From positions 558,001 through 622,000 of the forward strand of contig CAWJGS010000010.1 in the NCBI GenBank assembly GCA_963842575.1: a stretch of 64,000 nt of DNA, read 5' to 3'. The stretch's first letter is position 1. Every line of letters starts with the position of its first letter. The stretch comes from JACDER01 sp963842575. Lineage in GTDB: Bacteria; Actinomycetota; Thermoleophilia; Gaiellales; Gaiellaceae. Below, piece after piece: positions 35,704-44,087 of the stretch. Position numbers and translations under genes: made by a program. Below the pieces are notes generated by a model. It had not been told where the DNA came from. It did not search any database and worked only from the letters and a program-made list of their open reading frames with translations.

Positions 35704-36087
35704 CTAGTCGCGCTCCGCGCCTTCGGGCGGGGTGACCCAGGGATGCCGGTGGCCTGATTCCCACACCGAGACGCGCGGCGGCGGGAAGCTCGGATCGGCG
35801 AAGTTGCCGATCCGGACGGCGATCAGCTCCGGGTCGGTCTGGTACCAGACGGTCGAGCCGCAGTCGGGGCAGAAGTGGAACGTCCGCTCCTCCCCCTCGT
35901 CGTTCTTGCGGACGTAGTCCGAGTAGCGGCCCTCAACCTGCACCTGCTCCTTCGGGTAGCGGGCCTGCATCGAGAACGCGCTGCCGGTCTGGCGCTGGCA
36001 GGCGAAGCAGTGGCACATGGAGATGCGCACCGGCTCTCCCTCCACCCGTACGCGGAGCTGTCCGCAGCTGCACGCGGCTTCTCGCAT
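35704..36087 (-). CDS. GFA/CENP-V-family zinc protein
   Basis: 127 residues with the zinc ligands of the glutathione-dependent formaldehyde-activating (GFA) family: EAACSCGQLRV, ISMCHCFACQRQTGSAFS, TFHFCPDCGSTVWYQTD. Most members are not proven to act on formaldehyde. Ends with RVSVWESGHRHPWV. Clean single frame. Confidence 0.92.
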   Translation of the reverse strand: MREAACSCGQLRVRVEGEPVRISMCHCFACQRQTGSAFSMQARYPKEQVQVEGRYSDYVRKNDEGEERTFHFCPDCGSTVWYQTDPELIAVRIGNFADPSFPPPRVSVWESGHRHPWVTPPEGAERD

Positions 36088-36096
36088 GACGAGATC

Positions 36097-36477
36097 CTAC
36101 GAGGCCAGCAGCTGCTGCACGCGTTGGTGGGACACACCCAGCAGCTCTGCAGCGTCCCGCATGCCGAGATGCAGCTCATCCACCAGGACGGCGGCGGCAT
36201 TCGCCGTGGCCGCATTGGCCTCACCGCGTTCGCGTCTTGCTCGGTCGCGAAGGGTCACGCTCCGCCGAAGCGCTTGGCGCGCCCGCAAGGGAAGGTGGAT
36301 TTGCTCAACGAACTCGGTTGTGGCGGCGTCATCGACCCAAAGACCGAGCGCCTCTCGGATTCGCCTTCGAGCTTGCTCGAGCGTGCGGCCGTATGTATGA
36401 CAGCCGGGCACGTCAGGCACGCGCGCAATCCATGCTCCGCTCTCGTCGCGCTCCAGGTCGAGTCGATACCTACTCAT
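36097..36477 (-). CDS. HicB-like antitoxin with helix-turn-helix, without a visible HicA
   Basis: 126 residues. The N-terminal half is the partial RNase H-like HicB domain (YRLDLERDESGAWIARVPDV, PGCHTYGRTLEQARRRIREA); the C-terminal half ends in a helix-turn-helix (LHLGMRDAAELLGVSHQRVQ). GGAAGGAG upstream supports ATG 36477. No hicA-like gene of 60-80 residues is adjacent: one side is the GFA gene, the other the copper module. It may be an orphan regulator. A palindrome is found upstream. Confidence 0.8.
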   Translation of the reverse strand: MSRYRLDLERDESGAWIARVPDVPGCHTYGRTLEQARRRIREALGLWVDDAATTEFVEQIHLPLRARQALRRSVTLRDRARRERGEANAATANAAAVLVDELHLGMRDAAELLGVSHQRVQQLLAS

Positions 36478-36549
36478 GCAGCCATCTCCTTCCAAGGCAG
36501 GAGCACCTGTCTTCCAGTCACGCATCGATGATCTGCGCATGTCGCCTAG

Positions 36550-36569
36550 GTGTCTAGCATGATAGACAC
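36550..36569. promoter_or_regulatory. 20-bp palindrome upstream of hicB, candidate operator
   Basis: GTGTCTA, a 6-base spacer, then TAGACAC: a perfect 7-base inverted repeat 73 bases before the hicB start. It also lies just behind the end of the small membrane gene at 36592, so a role as 3' structure is possible, but there is no T-run. An operator for the HicB helix-turn-helix is the simplest reading. Confidence 0.4.
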
Positions 36570-36591
36570 TTTCGACGCGAAGTTGACGCTC

Positions 36592-36690
36592 TTAGGTCAC
36601 GGTCTGATGGATGAGCAGGATCACGACCACGACGGCGGCGATACCGGCGGCGAGCGCGAGCAGCGCGGATGCGAAGCGGAACCAGACCAT
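36592..36690 (-). CDS. 32-residue single-helix membrane protein behind the copper gene
   Basis: MVWFRFASALLALAAGIAAV, then VVVILLIHQTVT and TAA: one membrane helix with an aromatic/basic start. Its ATG overlaps the stop of the copC-copD gene by one base (TGATG), so it is translationally coupled. Too short for a family call. Likely a small accessory subunit of the copper module. Confidence 0.6.
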   Translation of the reverse strand: MVWFRFASALLALAAGIAAVVVVILLIHQTVT

Positions 36691-38381
36691 CAGCCACCTG
36701 CCTTGTCGACGAAGAGGACGGTGAACGGTTGCCCCCCGCGCGGCTCGACCGTGAAGCCGATCCCCCAGTGGCCGACCATGACGAGGGCGGGCGACGTGCG
36801 CGAGTAGACGCCGGGGGCGGTCTCGCGGAAGTCATACGACTGCGTGCCCATCTCCATGTCCAGCATCGAGAAGCCGGTGGTGACGCGCGCGTCCCGGACC
36901 GGCTGGCCGTCCTTCGTGATCTTGATCGAGAAGTCGTTCTCGACCGCGGCGCGGTTGGGCGCGATTTGCAGCTCGACCCGGTAGCCGTTCTCTTGGACCG
37001 CGCGTGTCACGGCGCCGGGCCCGACGGACGCGTTCGCCTTCCCCGCCTTCGCGAGCGCCGACGACGGGGGCGCGAGGCTGGTCAGCAGCGCAGCGCAGAA
37101 GATGATCCCGACGACGAGCACGACCTCGACGCTGACCAGCTTCCAGAGCGAGGAGGCGGCCCCTTCGGCGAGATCGGGCCGCCGCTCGGCGGCACGCAGG
37201 CGCGGCGCGTTCCGCAGGAGGTTTCCGGACGCGACCAGCATCGCCACCGCCAGCACGCCGATCTTGATCAAGACCATCTTCCCGTAGGAGGTCTCCCACA
37301 GCGAGGCCAACGTCGGCAGGTGGAAGAGCGAGTTGCCGATGCCGGCGGCGATCAGCGCCAGGACGGAGACGAAGGCCACATTCGAGAAGCGCGGGACGAC
37401 CTTGACGAGGCCGGGGGCGCGGTGAGTCGCGGCGATCACGAGCAGACCGATCAGCCCGCCGATCCAGACCGCGCCGGCGGCGATGTGGATCCAGTCGACC
37501 GGAATGGCCAGGCCGCGCGGCGAGGTCTGGCCCGCGTGGCCGGTGACCGCCGGGGCGAGAATCGCGGCGCCTGCGGCGAGGTACGCGCCTGCGAGGGCGA
37601 GCAGAGCCCCGGTGGAGCGGCGCGGCCGCTCCGGCCGGTCGAGCCAGATCGCCATCGCTCCCGCATAGGCGAACAGGAGGAGGCAGAGCGCCAGCGTGAG
37701 GTAACCCTTCCCGAACATCGAGTCGTGCATCAACGGGATCAGCGTTCCCAGGTCGAAGGCCGAACGCAGCGCGAACTTCGCCGTCGCCACGTCGACGTAG
37801 ATCAGGGTCGAGACGAGCGCGACCGCCAGGGAGGACGCCCACGCGATCGTCACCCAGCGCAGGCGGACGAGCCGGCGCGCGATCGCGATCCGCATGACGA
37901 ACAGGCCGACCGCCGCCATCAGCGACAGGAAGACGATCCAGCGCAGGATCACGAGGCCCGGCGTCGCCGCGGTCTCGGAGATGGATGGGATGACGAACTG
38001 CGGCGGCGGCCCCGCGTTTGGGCCTACGGCGAACGTCCACGCGCCCCGTACCGGGTGGCCGTCCGCCGAGATCACCCGCCAGTAGACGAGGTACCAGCCC
38101 TCGGGGATGTGCTTCAGCGGAACGACGAGCGTGGTCGGGTCGCCGGGGGCGCTCGACGGCGGCGCCGCCGTGACGAGGTTCCCGCCCGCGTCGGTGACCG
38201 AGACGATCGCGAAGCGTGACTCGATCGGCTCCGAGTACGTCAGCGTGATCTGGCTCGGAGCCTCGTTCTGGATCTTGCTGGCGACTGGAGTAGTGCGCAA
38301 GAGGACGGCGTGCGCCCAAGCGGCGGCGGGGAGGGCGAGCGCCACTCCCACGACCGCCGCGATGAGCGCCGCTCGTCTCAT
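36690..38381 (-). CDS. CopC-CopD fusion with C-terminal YtkA/FixH-like domain, copper handling
   Basis: 563 residues. Signal peptide, then CopC: HAVLLRTTPVASKIQNEAPS with the mature N-terminal His that binds Cu, and YLVYWRVISADGHPVRGAWT. Next eight CopD membrane helices (LRWIVFLSLMAAVGLFVMRI, IHIAAGAVWIGGLIGLLVIA). The last 110 residues, after ALAKAGKANASVGPG, form an extracytoplasmic beta domain (YRVELQIAPNRAAVENDFSI, MLDMEMGTQSYDF) of the YtkA/FixH type. The whole is the YcnJ-like form. Operon with the YcnI-like gene upstream and the 32-residue gene downstream, both by overlaps. Confidence 0.9.
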   Translation of the reverse strand: MRRAALIAAVVGVALALPAAAWAHAVLLRTTPVASKIQNEAPSQITLTYSEPIESRFAIVSVTDAGGNLVTAAPPSSAPGDPTTLVVPLKHIPEGWYLVYWRVISADGHPVRGAWTFAVGPNAGPPPQFVIPSISETAATPGLVILRWIVFLSLMAAVGLFVMRIAIARRLVRLRWVTIAWASSLAVALVSTLIYVDVATAKFALRSAFDLGTLIPLMHDSMFGKGYLTLALCLLLFAYAGAMAIWLDRPERPRRSTGALLALAGAYLAAGAAILAPAVTGHAGQTSPRGLAIPVDWIHIAAGAVWIGGLIGLLVIAATHRAPGLVKVVPRFSNVAFVSVLALIAAGIGNSLFHLPTLASLWETSYGKMVLIKIGVLAVAMLVASGNLLRNAPRLRAAERRPDLAEGAASSLWKLVSVEVVLVVGIIFCAALLTSLAPPSSALAKAGKANASVGPGAVTRAVQENGYRVELQIAPNRAAVENDFSIKITKDGQPVRDARVTTGFSMLDMEMGTQSYDFRETAPGVYSRTSPALVMVGHWGIGFTVEPRGGQPFTVLFVDKAGG

Positions 38382-38968
38382 GCCAGCTCGCGCGTCCCTT
38401 CTCCTCCGCTTCCCCGCCCCATGAGGCCGACGATGGCGATGAGGATGGCGACCACGCCGAGGATGAGCGCGATCCAGGTCATGACGGAGGTGCCGCCGCC
38501 GCCGAGCGAGTCCTTCGCCTCGACGACCGGCGCGGGTGTGTCCGAGCTCTCCGAACCGTTCCAGTCGACGACCGTGCCGTCGGAGTAGGTCTGTCGGACA
38601 TCGAACGCGTAGTCCTCGGCGGACTCAGCCTCCCCGACGATGTTGAAGTTGGTCGCCTGCTCAGGCGGAATGCTCCCGCCGGACCACGTGATCTTGGTGA
38701 TCACCGCGGACTCGCCGGAGCCGCTCTTCTCGACGGCGACCTGCCAGCCTGGAGTCGGCGTGACCGCGTCGAGCGTGAACCCTTCGGGCGGGGTGAGCTC
38801 GACCCGCGTCGTGCTCGCACTCTCGCTCTCGGTCGGTACCGCCACCGTGAACACGTAGTCGTTCCCCTTTTCGATCAGCGGTGGCGACACCTTGGCGTGC
38901 GCCATCGCGGCGGAGGTGACGACGAGCGCCGCCAGCAGGGCGACGCCAAGCGTCGTAATTCGTTTCAA
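38378..38968 (-). CDS. YcnI-like (DUF1775) copper-associated secreted protein
   Basis: 196 residues. Signal peptide MKRITTLGVALLAALVVTSA, mature start HAKVSPPLIEKG (an N-terminal His, as needed for copper binding in YcnI), then VAVPTESESASTTRVELTPP and WSGGSIPPEQATNFNIVGEA. A C-terminal helix (MTWIALILGVVAILIAIVGL) anchors it. Coupled to the CopCD gene by an ATGA junction. Together they form a copper acquisition or metallation module. Confidence 0.9.
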   Translation of the reverse strand: MKRITTLGVALLAALVVTSAAMAHAKVSPPLIEKGNDYVFTVAVPTESESASTTRVELTPPEGFTLDAVTPTPGWQVAVEKSGSGESAVITKITWSGGSIPPEQATNFNIVGEAESAEDYAFDVRQTYSDGTVVDWNGSESSDTPAPVVEAKDSLGGGGTSVMTWIALILGVVAILIAIVGLMGRGSGGEGTRELA

Positions 38969-38992
38969 AGTTGTCTCCTTTCCGAAGCAGGT

Positions 38993-39631
38993 TCAGGGCA
39001 AGAACAGCGCTACCCTGGACTTCGGGGGCCCGCGGGCATGTCGCGGGCGGACGGCCGCGCCCGCGAGGGCGAGCCGCGGCGGAGCAAAGAAGACGGGGAG
39101 TGCGATCGGCTCCAGACGGCCGGATGCGCGCAGGCGCTCGACCGTGCGCCGCATCCAGGCGAGCACGTGCTCGAGCGCGGCGGCGAGCGCGGCGGCGATC
39201 AGCGAGAGCGCGGCCAGGATCGGGATCGCGTTCCGGTGCACCGGCCCGGTCAGGCAGTGGAGACCGTGCCAGCCGAGGCCGGCGCGCCAGTGCTCCCACG
39301 ACTCGAAGAGCGCGAAGGCGAAGCAGGTGGTGACGAAGAGGACGGCGGCGCGCACCGCGAGCCGCCCCAACCGGAGCGGCGGCGCCGGACGCGTCGGCGA
39401 GCAACGCACGCTCGCGGACGCCGAGGGCGGCCAGCCCGACTACGGCAGCGGCGATCGCGATCCCGAGCACGCGCAGCGCCCGACGACCACGAACGGCAGC
39501 GCCGGCCCGCCGGCCCGCCCCTCGAAGGCCTGCGCCAGCGGCGAAGGCGAGAGCGCGTAGACGATCGCCCGAGCCGCAAGAACGACGAGCGCGCCGCCCC
39601 CGAGCCAGGCCGCCGCTCGAAGCACCTTCAC
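38993..39631 (-). CDS. Uncharacterised membrane protein, frameshifted
   Basis: From GTG 39631: VKVLRAAAWLGGGALVVLAA, RAIVYALSPSPLAQAFEGRA; after slips near 39480 and 39390 it continues with VRAAVLFVTTCFAFALFESW, EHWRAGLGWHGLHCLTGPVH and RNAIPILAALSLIAAALAAA. Four helices, about 210 residues, His/Cys-bearing loop between helices 3 and 4 that would face outward. It lies directly upstream of the YcnI-like gene on the same strand, so a metal-related role is possible but unproven. Confidence 0.55.
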
Positions 39632-39649
39632 GGCGGGAAGGATACGGGC

Positions 39650-40339
39650 GTGACCAGCTGTGCCGTCCTGGCAACGGTCGTCGCCCACATCTTCGGCGGG
39701 ACGCCCGCCGCGGTCGACTACCGCGCCACGATCACGGGCGTCCCGCCCAGCGTCGAGGCCAAGATCGTCGCCGGCGACCGCCTGTGGCTGAAGCTCCCGA
39801 ACGGCCAGGTCCACGAGCATCGGCTGTACGCGCTGAACGGGCGCTGGCGCGTCCCGGCCGGCACCGCCGGCATCGTCTCCGGGACGCTCGTGAAGCTGCC
39901 TCGGCCGGTGGTCTGGCCGTGGATCGTCCTGGCGGCGCTACTCGCAGTCGCCGGCTCGCTCGCGTTCCGCTGGAAGGAGATCGACGTCCTCCTCCCCGCG
40001 CTCGCGGCCGTCGCGTCCGTGACCGCGTACACCGCCCATACGCCGTCCACCGCGCTCAAGATCCTGATCCCGCTGGGAGGCGCGGTCGCGCTCGCCGGGC
40101 TGGCCCACCGCAAGACCCGCGTCGCCGCCTCGCTTGCGATCGGCGCTTTCGGCGTCTACACCGGCATCGCGCTCGCCCCGATGGTGTGGCGCGCGCTGCC
40201 GCTCACCTCCCTCCCCTTCGCGCTCGCCCGCGCCGCCGTCGTCGTCTCGCTCGTGGCGGGCGCGGCGACCTGCCTGCTGTACGTCCTCAGCGCACCTTCA
40301 ACGTATAGGGGACGGTCACGATCTTCCCGTTCGACTTGA
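39650..40339 (+). CDS. Uncharacterised membrane protein
   Basis: From GTG 39650: CAVLATVVAHIFGGTPAAVD, then an extracytoplasmic beta part (YRATITGVPPSVEAKIVAGD, RLWLKLPNGQVHEHRLYALN) and five helices (WPWIVLAALLAVAGSLAFRW to VVSLVAGAATCLLYVLS). About 225 residues; the last residues depend on a slip near 40300, where it meets a convergent gene. Divergent from the membrane protein at 38.99-39.63 kb. No family recognised. Confidence 0.6.
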   Translation: MTSCAVLATVVAHIFGGTPAAVDYRATITGVPPSVEAKIVAGDRLWLKLPNGQVHEHRLYALNGRWRVPAGTAGIVSGTLVKLPRPVVWPWIVLAALLAVAGSLAFRWKEIDVLLPALAAVASVTAYTAHTPSTALKILIPLGGAVALAGLAHRKTRVAASLAIGAFGVYTGIALAPMVWRALPLTSLPFALARAAVVVSLVAGAATCLLYVLSAPSTYRGRSRSSRST

Positions 40340-41137
40340 ACTGGAGGAAGAGCTCCCACGTCCCCGACCCCGGGCAGCAGGACGCCCGCGTGCAGAACGC
40401 CCGGCTTGGTCGACGCGGCCTTGATCGTCGGTTGGCCGACGATGGAGGTGCAGGCGGGCGTGTTCGGGCCGCAGACGTGTGTGTGGAAGTAGGCGAGCGT
40501 ACCCTTCTGGAAGAAGATCGCGTGCGCGAGCGCGCCGTAGTAGACCTCGAACGGCGCCGGCTTGCCGTTCGGCGCGGTGACCGTGATCTTCAGGATCTTG
40601 GGCACCGCGACCTGCAGCTTCGGGCTCGCCTTGCAGGTCTGGACGCGGTAGCCGTCCACGGTCTGTACGGCCTTGAACGGCGGCAGCGGCTGCGGCGTCG
40701 CCTTGCCGTCGGCGTGGATGTCGTAGCGGAGCTGGAAGTTCGGGAGCGGCCCCGTCTTCGGGTAGACGTCGGCGAGGACGGTGTAGCCCCCGGCTTGGGG
40801 AGAACGACCTGCTCCGAAACGTGGCCGCTGCGGGCTCGGATCGGTGGATGACGGTGGATGATCGGACGAGAGGTCGTCGGAGACGATGATCACGTGGACG
40901 CCGGTGTGCGGCCCCGGGCCGGTCTTGAACTTGGTCAGCGCCTGACCGGAGGGCTGCCGGACGGTGAAGCCGACCGTGACCGGCTTCCCCGGTGAAACGC
41001 CGGTCGTCGGCGCGCGATCGACGAGCTGGTAGATCGTCGCGGGCTTGGATCGTGATCGTCGGCCTGCCGGAATCGCTGCCGCCCGAGCAGCCCGCGAGCA
41101 CGGCAGCGAGCGGGAGGATGAAGAGAGCGCGCTTCAC
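40287..41137 (-). CDS. Lipoprotein with extracytoplasmic beta domain, frameshifted
   Basis: Lipobox start VKRALFILPLAAVLAGCSGG, then (after a slip near 41040) TGVSPGKPVTVGFTVRQPSG, GPGPHTGVHVIIVSDDLS, VYPKTGPLPNFQLRYDIHAD and YFHTHVCGPNTPACTS, ending VTVPYTLKVR. About 280 residues with slips near 41040, 40800 and 40360. The HTH-C pattern inside a cupredoxin-like beta protein fits metal binding and the neighbouring copper genes, but this is inference. GTGA overlap with the upstream gene. Confidence 0.6.
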
Positions 41138-41583
41138 AGGCCGAGCGGGAAGAGGAACAGCTTGTGCGGCCGAATGTACGGGCCGACCTGGAGGACGATG
41201 TTGTCGTGCCGCCCCAACGGGATCGAACGCAGAGGCCCGAGCCGGCGCCTCCCGTTCACGTAGGCGCGCACCGGCCGGTCGCTGCGCGTCTTGAAGCCGA
41301 CCAGGCGCGTGCGCGAGAGCGGCTGTCCCCACACGCGGAAGAAGTCGCCGAGCGTGTGGCGTCCGCGCACCTCCACGATCCCGACCGGCCAGCGCGTGCG
41401 CATGCACGGGTGGTCGATTCCGGCGGGGACGATGATCACGCGGTTGCGTGCGAACAGCTCGATGTGGACGCCGTAGCGCTTCGACTTCGCGCAGCGCACG
41501 CCCGCGCGGTGCGTCGCCGCGGGCGGATGGAACTTCGGGCCGGTGCCGATCGGCGTGGGCGGATACGGGAACGCCGCGATCAC
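41134..41583 (-). CDS. Uncharacterised secreted-type beta protein
   Basis: 149 residues from GTG 41583 in one clean frame. GVHIELFARNRVIIVPAGID and IVEVRGRHTLGDFFRVWGQP resemble a family common in deep-branching actinobacteria with the order H-x-H..LF-x-NG..VPAGIG...TLG-x-FF-x-VWG. The usual His pairs are partly lost here. No signal peptide is seen. Operon member between the TPM-like gene and the lipoprotein, both junctions GTGA. Confidence 0.65.
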   Translation of the reverse strand: MIAAFPYPPTPIGTGPKFHPPAATHRAGVRCAKSKRYGVHIELFARNRVIIVPAGIDHPCMRTRWPVGIVEVRGRHTLGDFFRVWGQPLSRTRLVGFKTRSDRPVRAYVNGRRRLGPLRSIPLGRHDNIVLQVGPYIRPHKLFLFPLGL

Positions 41584-42203
41584 GCCGTCTGCCGCCTCCT
41601 CCAGGCGCGCGGGCCGAAGTAGAGCATCGCTGCGAGCAGCGCGAGCCCGCCCACCACGATTACGACGAACTCCCAGACCGGCGTGCCGCCCCCGCCCGAG
41701 CCGCCTCCGCCGGCGCTCGGCAGCGGCGGCGGCTTGAATCCCGCGAGCTTCGCGACCGCGAGCGTGGCCGCGTTGGCCATCCCGTCCGCGCTCGGATCGA
41801 CCTTGATCTTCCCGACGATCTGTTTCTCCCCGGACACGTCCGTCTTGTACTGGTACACGCCCATCCCGTCCGGCATGACCGTGATCAGCTTGCCCTTGTA
41901 GAGGAAGACGAGCTCGCGGCCGAGGAAGTCCGCATACGTCTGCGGCTTCTGCCAGAGCTGGAAGACGCCGCCGAGATCATTTCGGGTGGCGATGAGGGCG
42001 ACCTTGATCTTGTAGCCCTTGCTCCAGGCCTTGTCCACCGTCCGCTTCAGCGTGTTCGCGTTCTTCGGCGACACCTTCTCGCCGAAGAACGGCAGGTAGA
42101 TCCGCTGCGTGTACAGGATGTCGCTGGCGGGATCCGCGTCCGCACGCGCAAGGGGGACGACGACCAGCGCGAGCGCGGCGACGAGGGCGAGGCGGCGGAG
42201 CAC
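41580..42203 (-). CDS. Secreted TPM-like membrane-anchored protein, paralogue of the one at 34.5 kb
   Basis: 207 residues from GTG 42203 (open frame to 42242). Signal LRRLALVAALALVVVPLARA, then ADPASDILYTQRIYLPFFGE, GYKIKVALIATRNDLGGVFQ and LVFLYKGKLITVMPDGMGVY, matching the 34.5 kb protein block for block. A Ser/Gly-rich linker leads to one C-terminal helix (WEFVVIVVGGLALLAAMLYF) and a basic end. First gene of a four-gene minus-strand run. Confidence 0.75.
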   Translation of the reverse strand: MLRRLALVAALALVVVPLARADADPASDILYTQRIYLPFFGEKVSPKNANTLKRTVDKAWSKGYKIKVALIATRNDLGGVFQLWQKPQTYADFLGRELVFLYKGKLITVMPDGMGVYQYKTDVSGEKQIVGKIKVDPSADGMANAATLAVAKLAGFKPPPLPSAGGGGSGGGGTPVWEFVVIVVGGLALLAAMLYFGPRAWRRRQTA

Positions 42204-42242
42204 CCACTCAGGATAGGAGCGGGTGCCGCCGTCGCGCGTCAC

Positions 42243-42551
42243 CTACGGTTGCTTCTTGATGTAGAGCGGCTTGGTGTTGCCGTGCAGGGAGGTGACCCTC
42301 ATCAGCGCGGCGTAGTTGTCACCGAGCTGGACCGAGTACGAGCCGACCTGCGTGTTCTTGCCGCGCCGCTTGAAGCAGGTCATCGCGTTGCCGATCGTCG
42401 AGTTGTGGCTGACGCCGCAGGCCACGTTCGATCCCTTGACGAAGGCGGAGTCGCCGACGCCCATGCGGAAGACCTTCTCCGCGACCGCGCCGCCGGCGGC
42501 GGCGAAGACGAGCGCCGCGACCGCGGCGATGATCACGAGTGCTTTCCTCAC
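42243..42551 (-). CDS. Small secreted protein of unknown function
   Basis: 102 residues from GTG 42551, with AGGAGG upstream. Signal peptide RKALVIIAAVAALVFAAAGG; mature part FRMGVGDSAFVKGSNVACGV and MTCFKRRGKNTQVGSYSVQL with one cysteine pair. Ends KPLYIKKQP. Seen as a frequent small secreted type in related genomes by wording, but no function known. Confidence 0.7.
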   Translation of the reverse strand: MRKALVIIAAVAALVFAAAGGAVAEKVFRMGVGDSAFVKGSNVACGVSHNSTIGNAMTCFKRRGKNTQVGSYSVQLGDNYAALMRVTSLHGNTKPLYIKKQP

Positions 42552-42629
42552 GTGTTCCTCCTTTTATTCAGTGGGTCGGGCCATGTCCTAAGTGACAAGT
42601 GCCGCTCAACCACGCGGCCTAGCCAAACC

Positions 42630-42642
42630 GGGGTCTGACCCC
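42630..42642. repeat. GGGGTCTGACCCC palindrome (REP-like)
   Basis: A 13-base near-perfect palindrome in the 228-base gap between the small secreted protein and the metallopeptidase. The same word occurs in repetitive extragenic palindromes of many bacteria. Only one copy is in the window, so repeat status is inference. Confidence 0.3.
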
Positions 42643-42659
42643 TTTATTCGGCGTTCTAT

Positions 42660-42767
42660 TCACGAACCGGGCCGCAGCACTTCCTGCAGCTCGGCGAGCA
42701 GCTTGTCGTTTCCACCGAGGATCCCCGACCAGCCGAGCATGCGCCGGTCGAGAACGTACGCGTCCAC
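42660..42767 (-). CDS. Possible 35-residue peptide or gene relic
   Basis: GTG 42767 to TGA 42660: DAYVLDRRMLGWSGILGGND, KLLAELQEVLRPGS. Composition is protein-like (an amphipathic helix at the end), but there is no clear ribosome-binding site and it sits just behind the metallopeptidase stop. It may be the tail of a lost gene. Confidence 0.25.
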   Translation of the reverse strand: MDAYVLDRRMLGWSGILGGNDKLLAELQEVLRPGS

Positions 42768-42779
42768 GCGCGCATTGTC

Positions 42780-43628
42780 TTACAGCTGCGCGTGGAAGGT
42801 GTCACATGCGCCCGGCCGCCCCTTCGTGTAGCCGACGTCGAACCAGTGCTTGCGCTCGGCGGAGGAGCCGTGCGTCCACGTCTCCGGGTTCACCTGGCCC
42901 TGCGTCCGCGCCTGGATGCGGTCGTCGCCGACCGCCGCGGCGGCGTCGAGCGCCTGCGCGACGTCCTGCTTCGTGACGTCGACGATGTAGCCGGTCTGCG
43001 TCGCGTGGTGCGCCCACACGCCCGCGTAGCAGTCCGCCTGCAGCTCGGTGCGGACGGAACGGCCGGTCGCGCCCTGCTCGTTCGTCCCGCCGGTCAGCGT
43101 GCCGACCAGATCCTGGACGTGGTGGCCGTACTCGTGCGCGAGGACGTAGGCCTCCGCGAACGGCCCGCCCTGCGCGCCGAAGCGCGACTGGAGCTCGTCG
43201 AAGAAGCCGAGGTCGATGTACACATGCTTGTCGACCGGGCAGTAGAACGGGCCGACGTCGGTCGAGGCCAGCCCGCAGCCGGTGTTCGTCTGACCGGTGA
43301 AGAAGACGGTCTGGGACGGCGTGTACCCCTTGACCACCCCGCTCCAGTACGTCTGGATGCTGTTGATGTCGGCGAGGATCGCGCAGTCCTCGTCCTTGTT
43401 TCCCTGCTCGGCGGAGCGGCACTTGGAGAGGGGCTGTCCCTGCGAGCTCTGCCCGTCGAGGTTGCCGATCGCGCCGAGGCCGCCGCCGCTCAGGTAGTTG
43501 ATGAGCAGGAAGGCGACGATGCCGATGAGGCCGAGCCCGCCTCCACCCACCGCGAGGCCGCCGCCGCCCATGCCGCGGCGGTCGGAAACCTGACTGGGGT
43601 CGAGCGTTGCTCCTCTACGAAAGCGCAC
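42780..43628 (-). CDS. Neutral zinc metallopeptidase, YpfJ-like
   Basis: 282 residues from GTG 43628. A Gly-rich start and one membrane helix (GGGLGLIGIVAFLLINYLSG) are followed by the family's catalytic part: CPVDKHVYIDLGFFDELQSR, AYVLAHEYGHHVQDLVGTLT (HEYGHH zinc motif), and ELQADCYAGVWAHHA with the third ligand. The N terminus RFRRGATLDPSQVSDRRG is the standard YpfJ/KPN_02809 opening. Overlaps the GNAT stop by 14 bases. Confidence 0.92.
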   Translation of the reverse strand: MRFRRGATLDPSQVSDRRGMGGGGLAVGGGGLGLIGIVAFLLINYLSGGGLGAIGNLDGQSSQGQPLSKCRSAEQGNKDEDCAILADINSIQTYWSGVVKGYTPSQTVFFTGQTNTGCGLASTDVGPFYCPVDKHVYIDLGFFDELQSRFGAQGGPFAEAYVLAHEYGHHVQDLVGTLTGGTNEQGATGRSVRTELQADCYAGVWAHHATQTGYIVDVTKQDVAQALDAAAAVGDDRIQARTQGQVNPETWTHGSSAERKHWFDVGYTKGRPGACDTFHAQL

Positions 43629-44079
43629 GGCGGAAAGGTTCCGCCGGAGCGTCCAACCGAAACACCGGGCCTTCCTCGTCTTCGCCCACCTGGACGAAGC
43701 CGGCCTTCTCGAGCACGCGGATCGAGCCAGCGTTGTGGGCGGCGACGAGCGCGTGCAGCGGACGCTCCGGGATCTCCTCGACGAAAGCCTGCAGGGCGGC
43801 CGTCGCGACACCCTTCCCCCAGTGCTCGCGCCCGATCCAGTAGCCGACGAGCCGACCCTCCTCGCCGTTCCAGCTGCCGAGGTTGCCGGCCGTCTCGCCG
43901 TCCACCTCTACGGTGCGGACGATGTTGCTCGGGTCCGCGCGGACCTTCTCCCAGTGCGCGTAGAAGGCCTCCTCGTCGCGGGAAGGGAAGTCCGCCATCG
44001 CGACAGCGACCGGATCGCGCTGGTGCTCGTAGAAGATCGGGAGGTCTTCGTCGGCGACTTCGCGGAGGACTACAGACAA
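43615..44079 (-). CDS. GNAT acetyltransferase, RimJ/RimL-like
   Basis: 154 residues from TTG 44079 (no ATG or GTG fits). VVLREVADEDLPIFYEHQRD opens the fold; VGYWIGREHWGKGVATAALQ is the acetyl-CoA loop; VAAHNAGSIRVLEKAGFVQV is the usual end. Nine bases from the PheRS-like stop on the same strand. Substrate unknown. Confidence 0.82.
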   Translation of the reverse strand: MSVVLREVADEDLPIFYEHQRDPVAVAMADFPSRDEEAFYAHWEKVRADPSNIVRTVEVDGETAGNLGSWNGEEGRLVGYWIGREHWGKGVATAALQAFVEEIPERPLHALVAAHNAGSIRVLEKAGFVQVGEDEEGPVFRLDAPAEPFRRALS

Positions 44080-44087
44080 GACTTGAA

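Noticed and set aside
36669..38219. 516-codon plus-strand frame opposite the CopCD gene, and a similar one at 59318-61489 opposite GH15
   Set aside because: Antisense shadows; low-complexity Arg/Gln/Asp composition, no ribosome-binding site, no motif.
42630..42642. GGGGTCTGACCCC as a terminator
   Set aside because: Stem of five pairs around a three-base loop and only a short T-run on one side; better explained as a REP-like palindrome.
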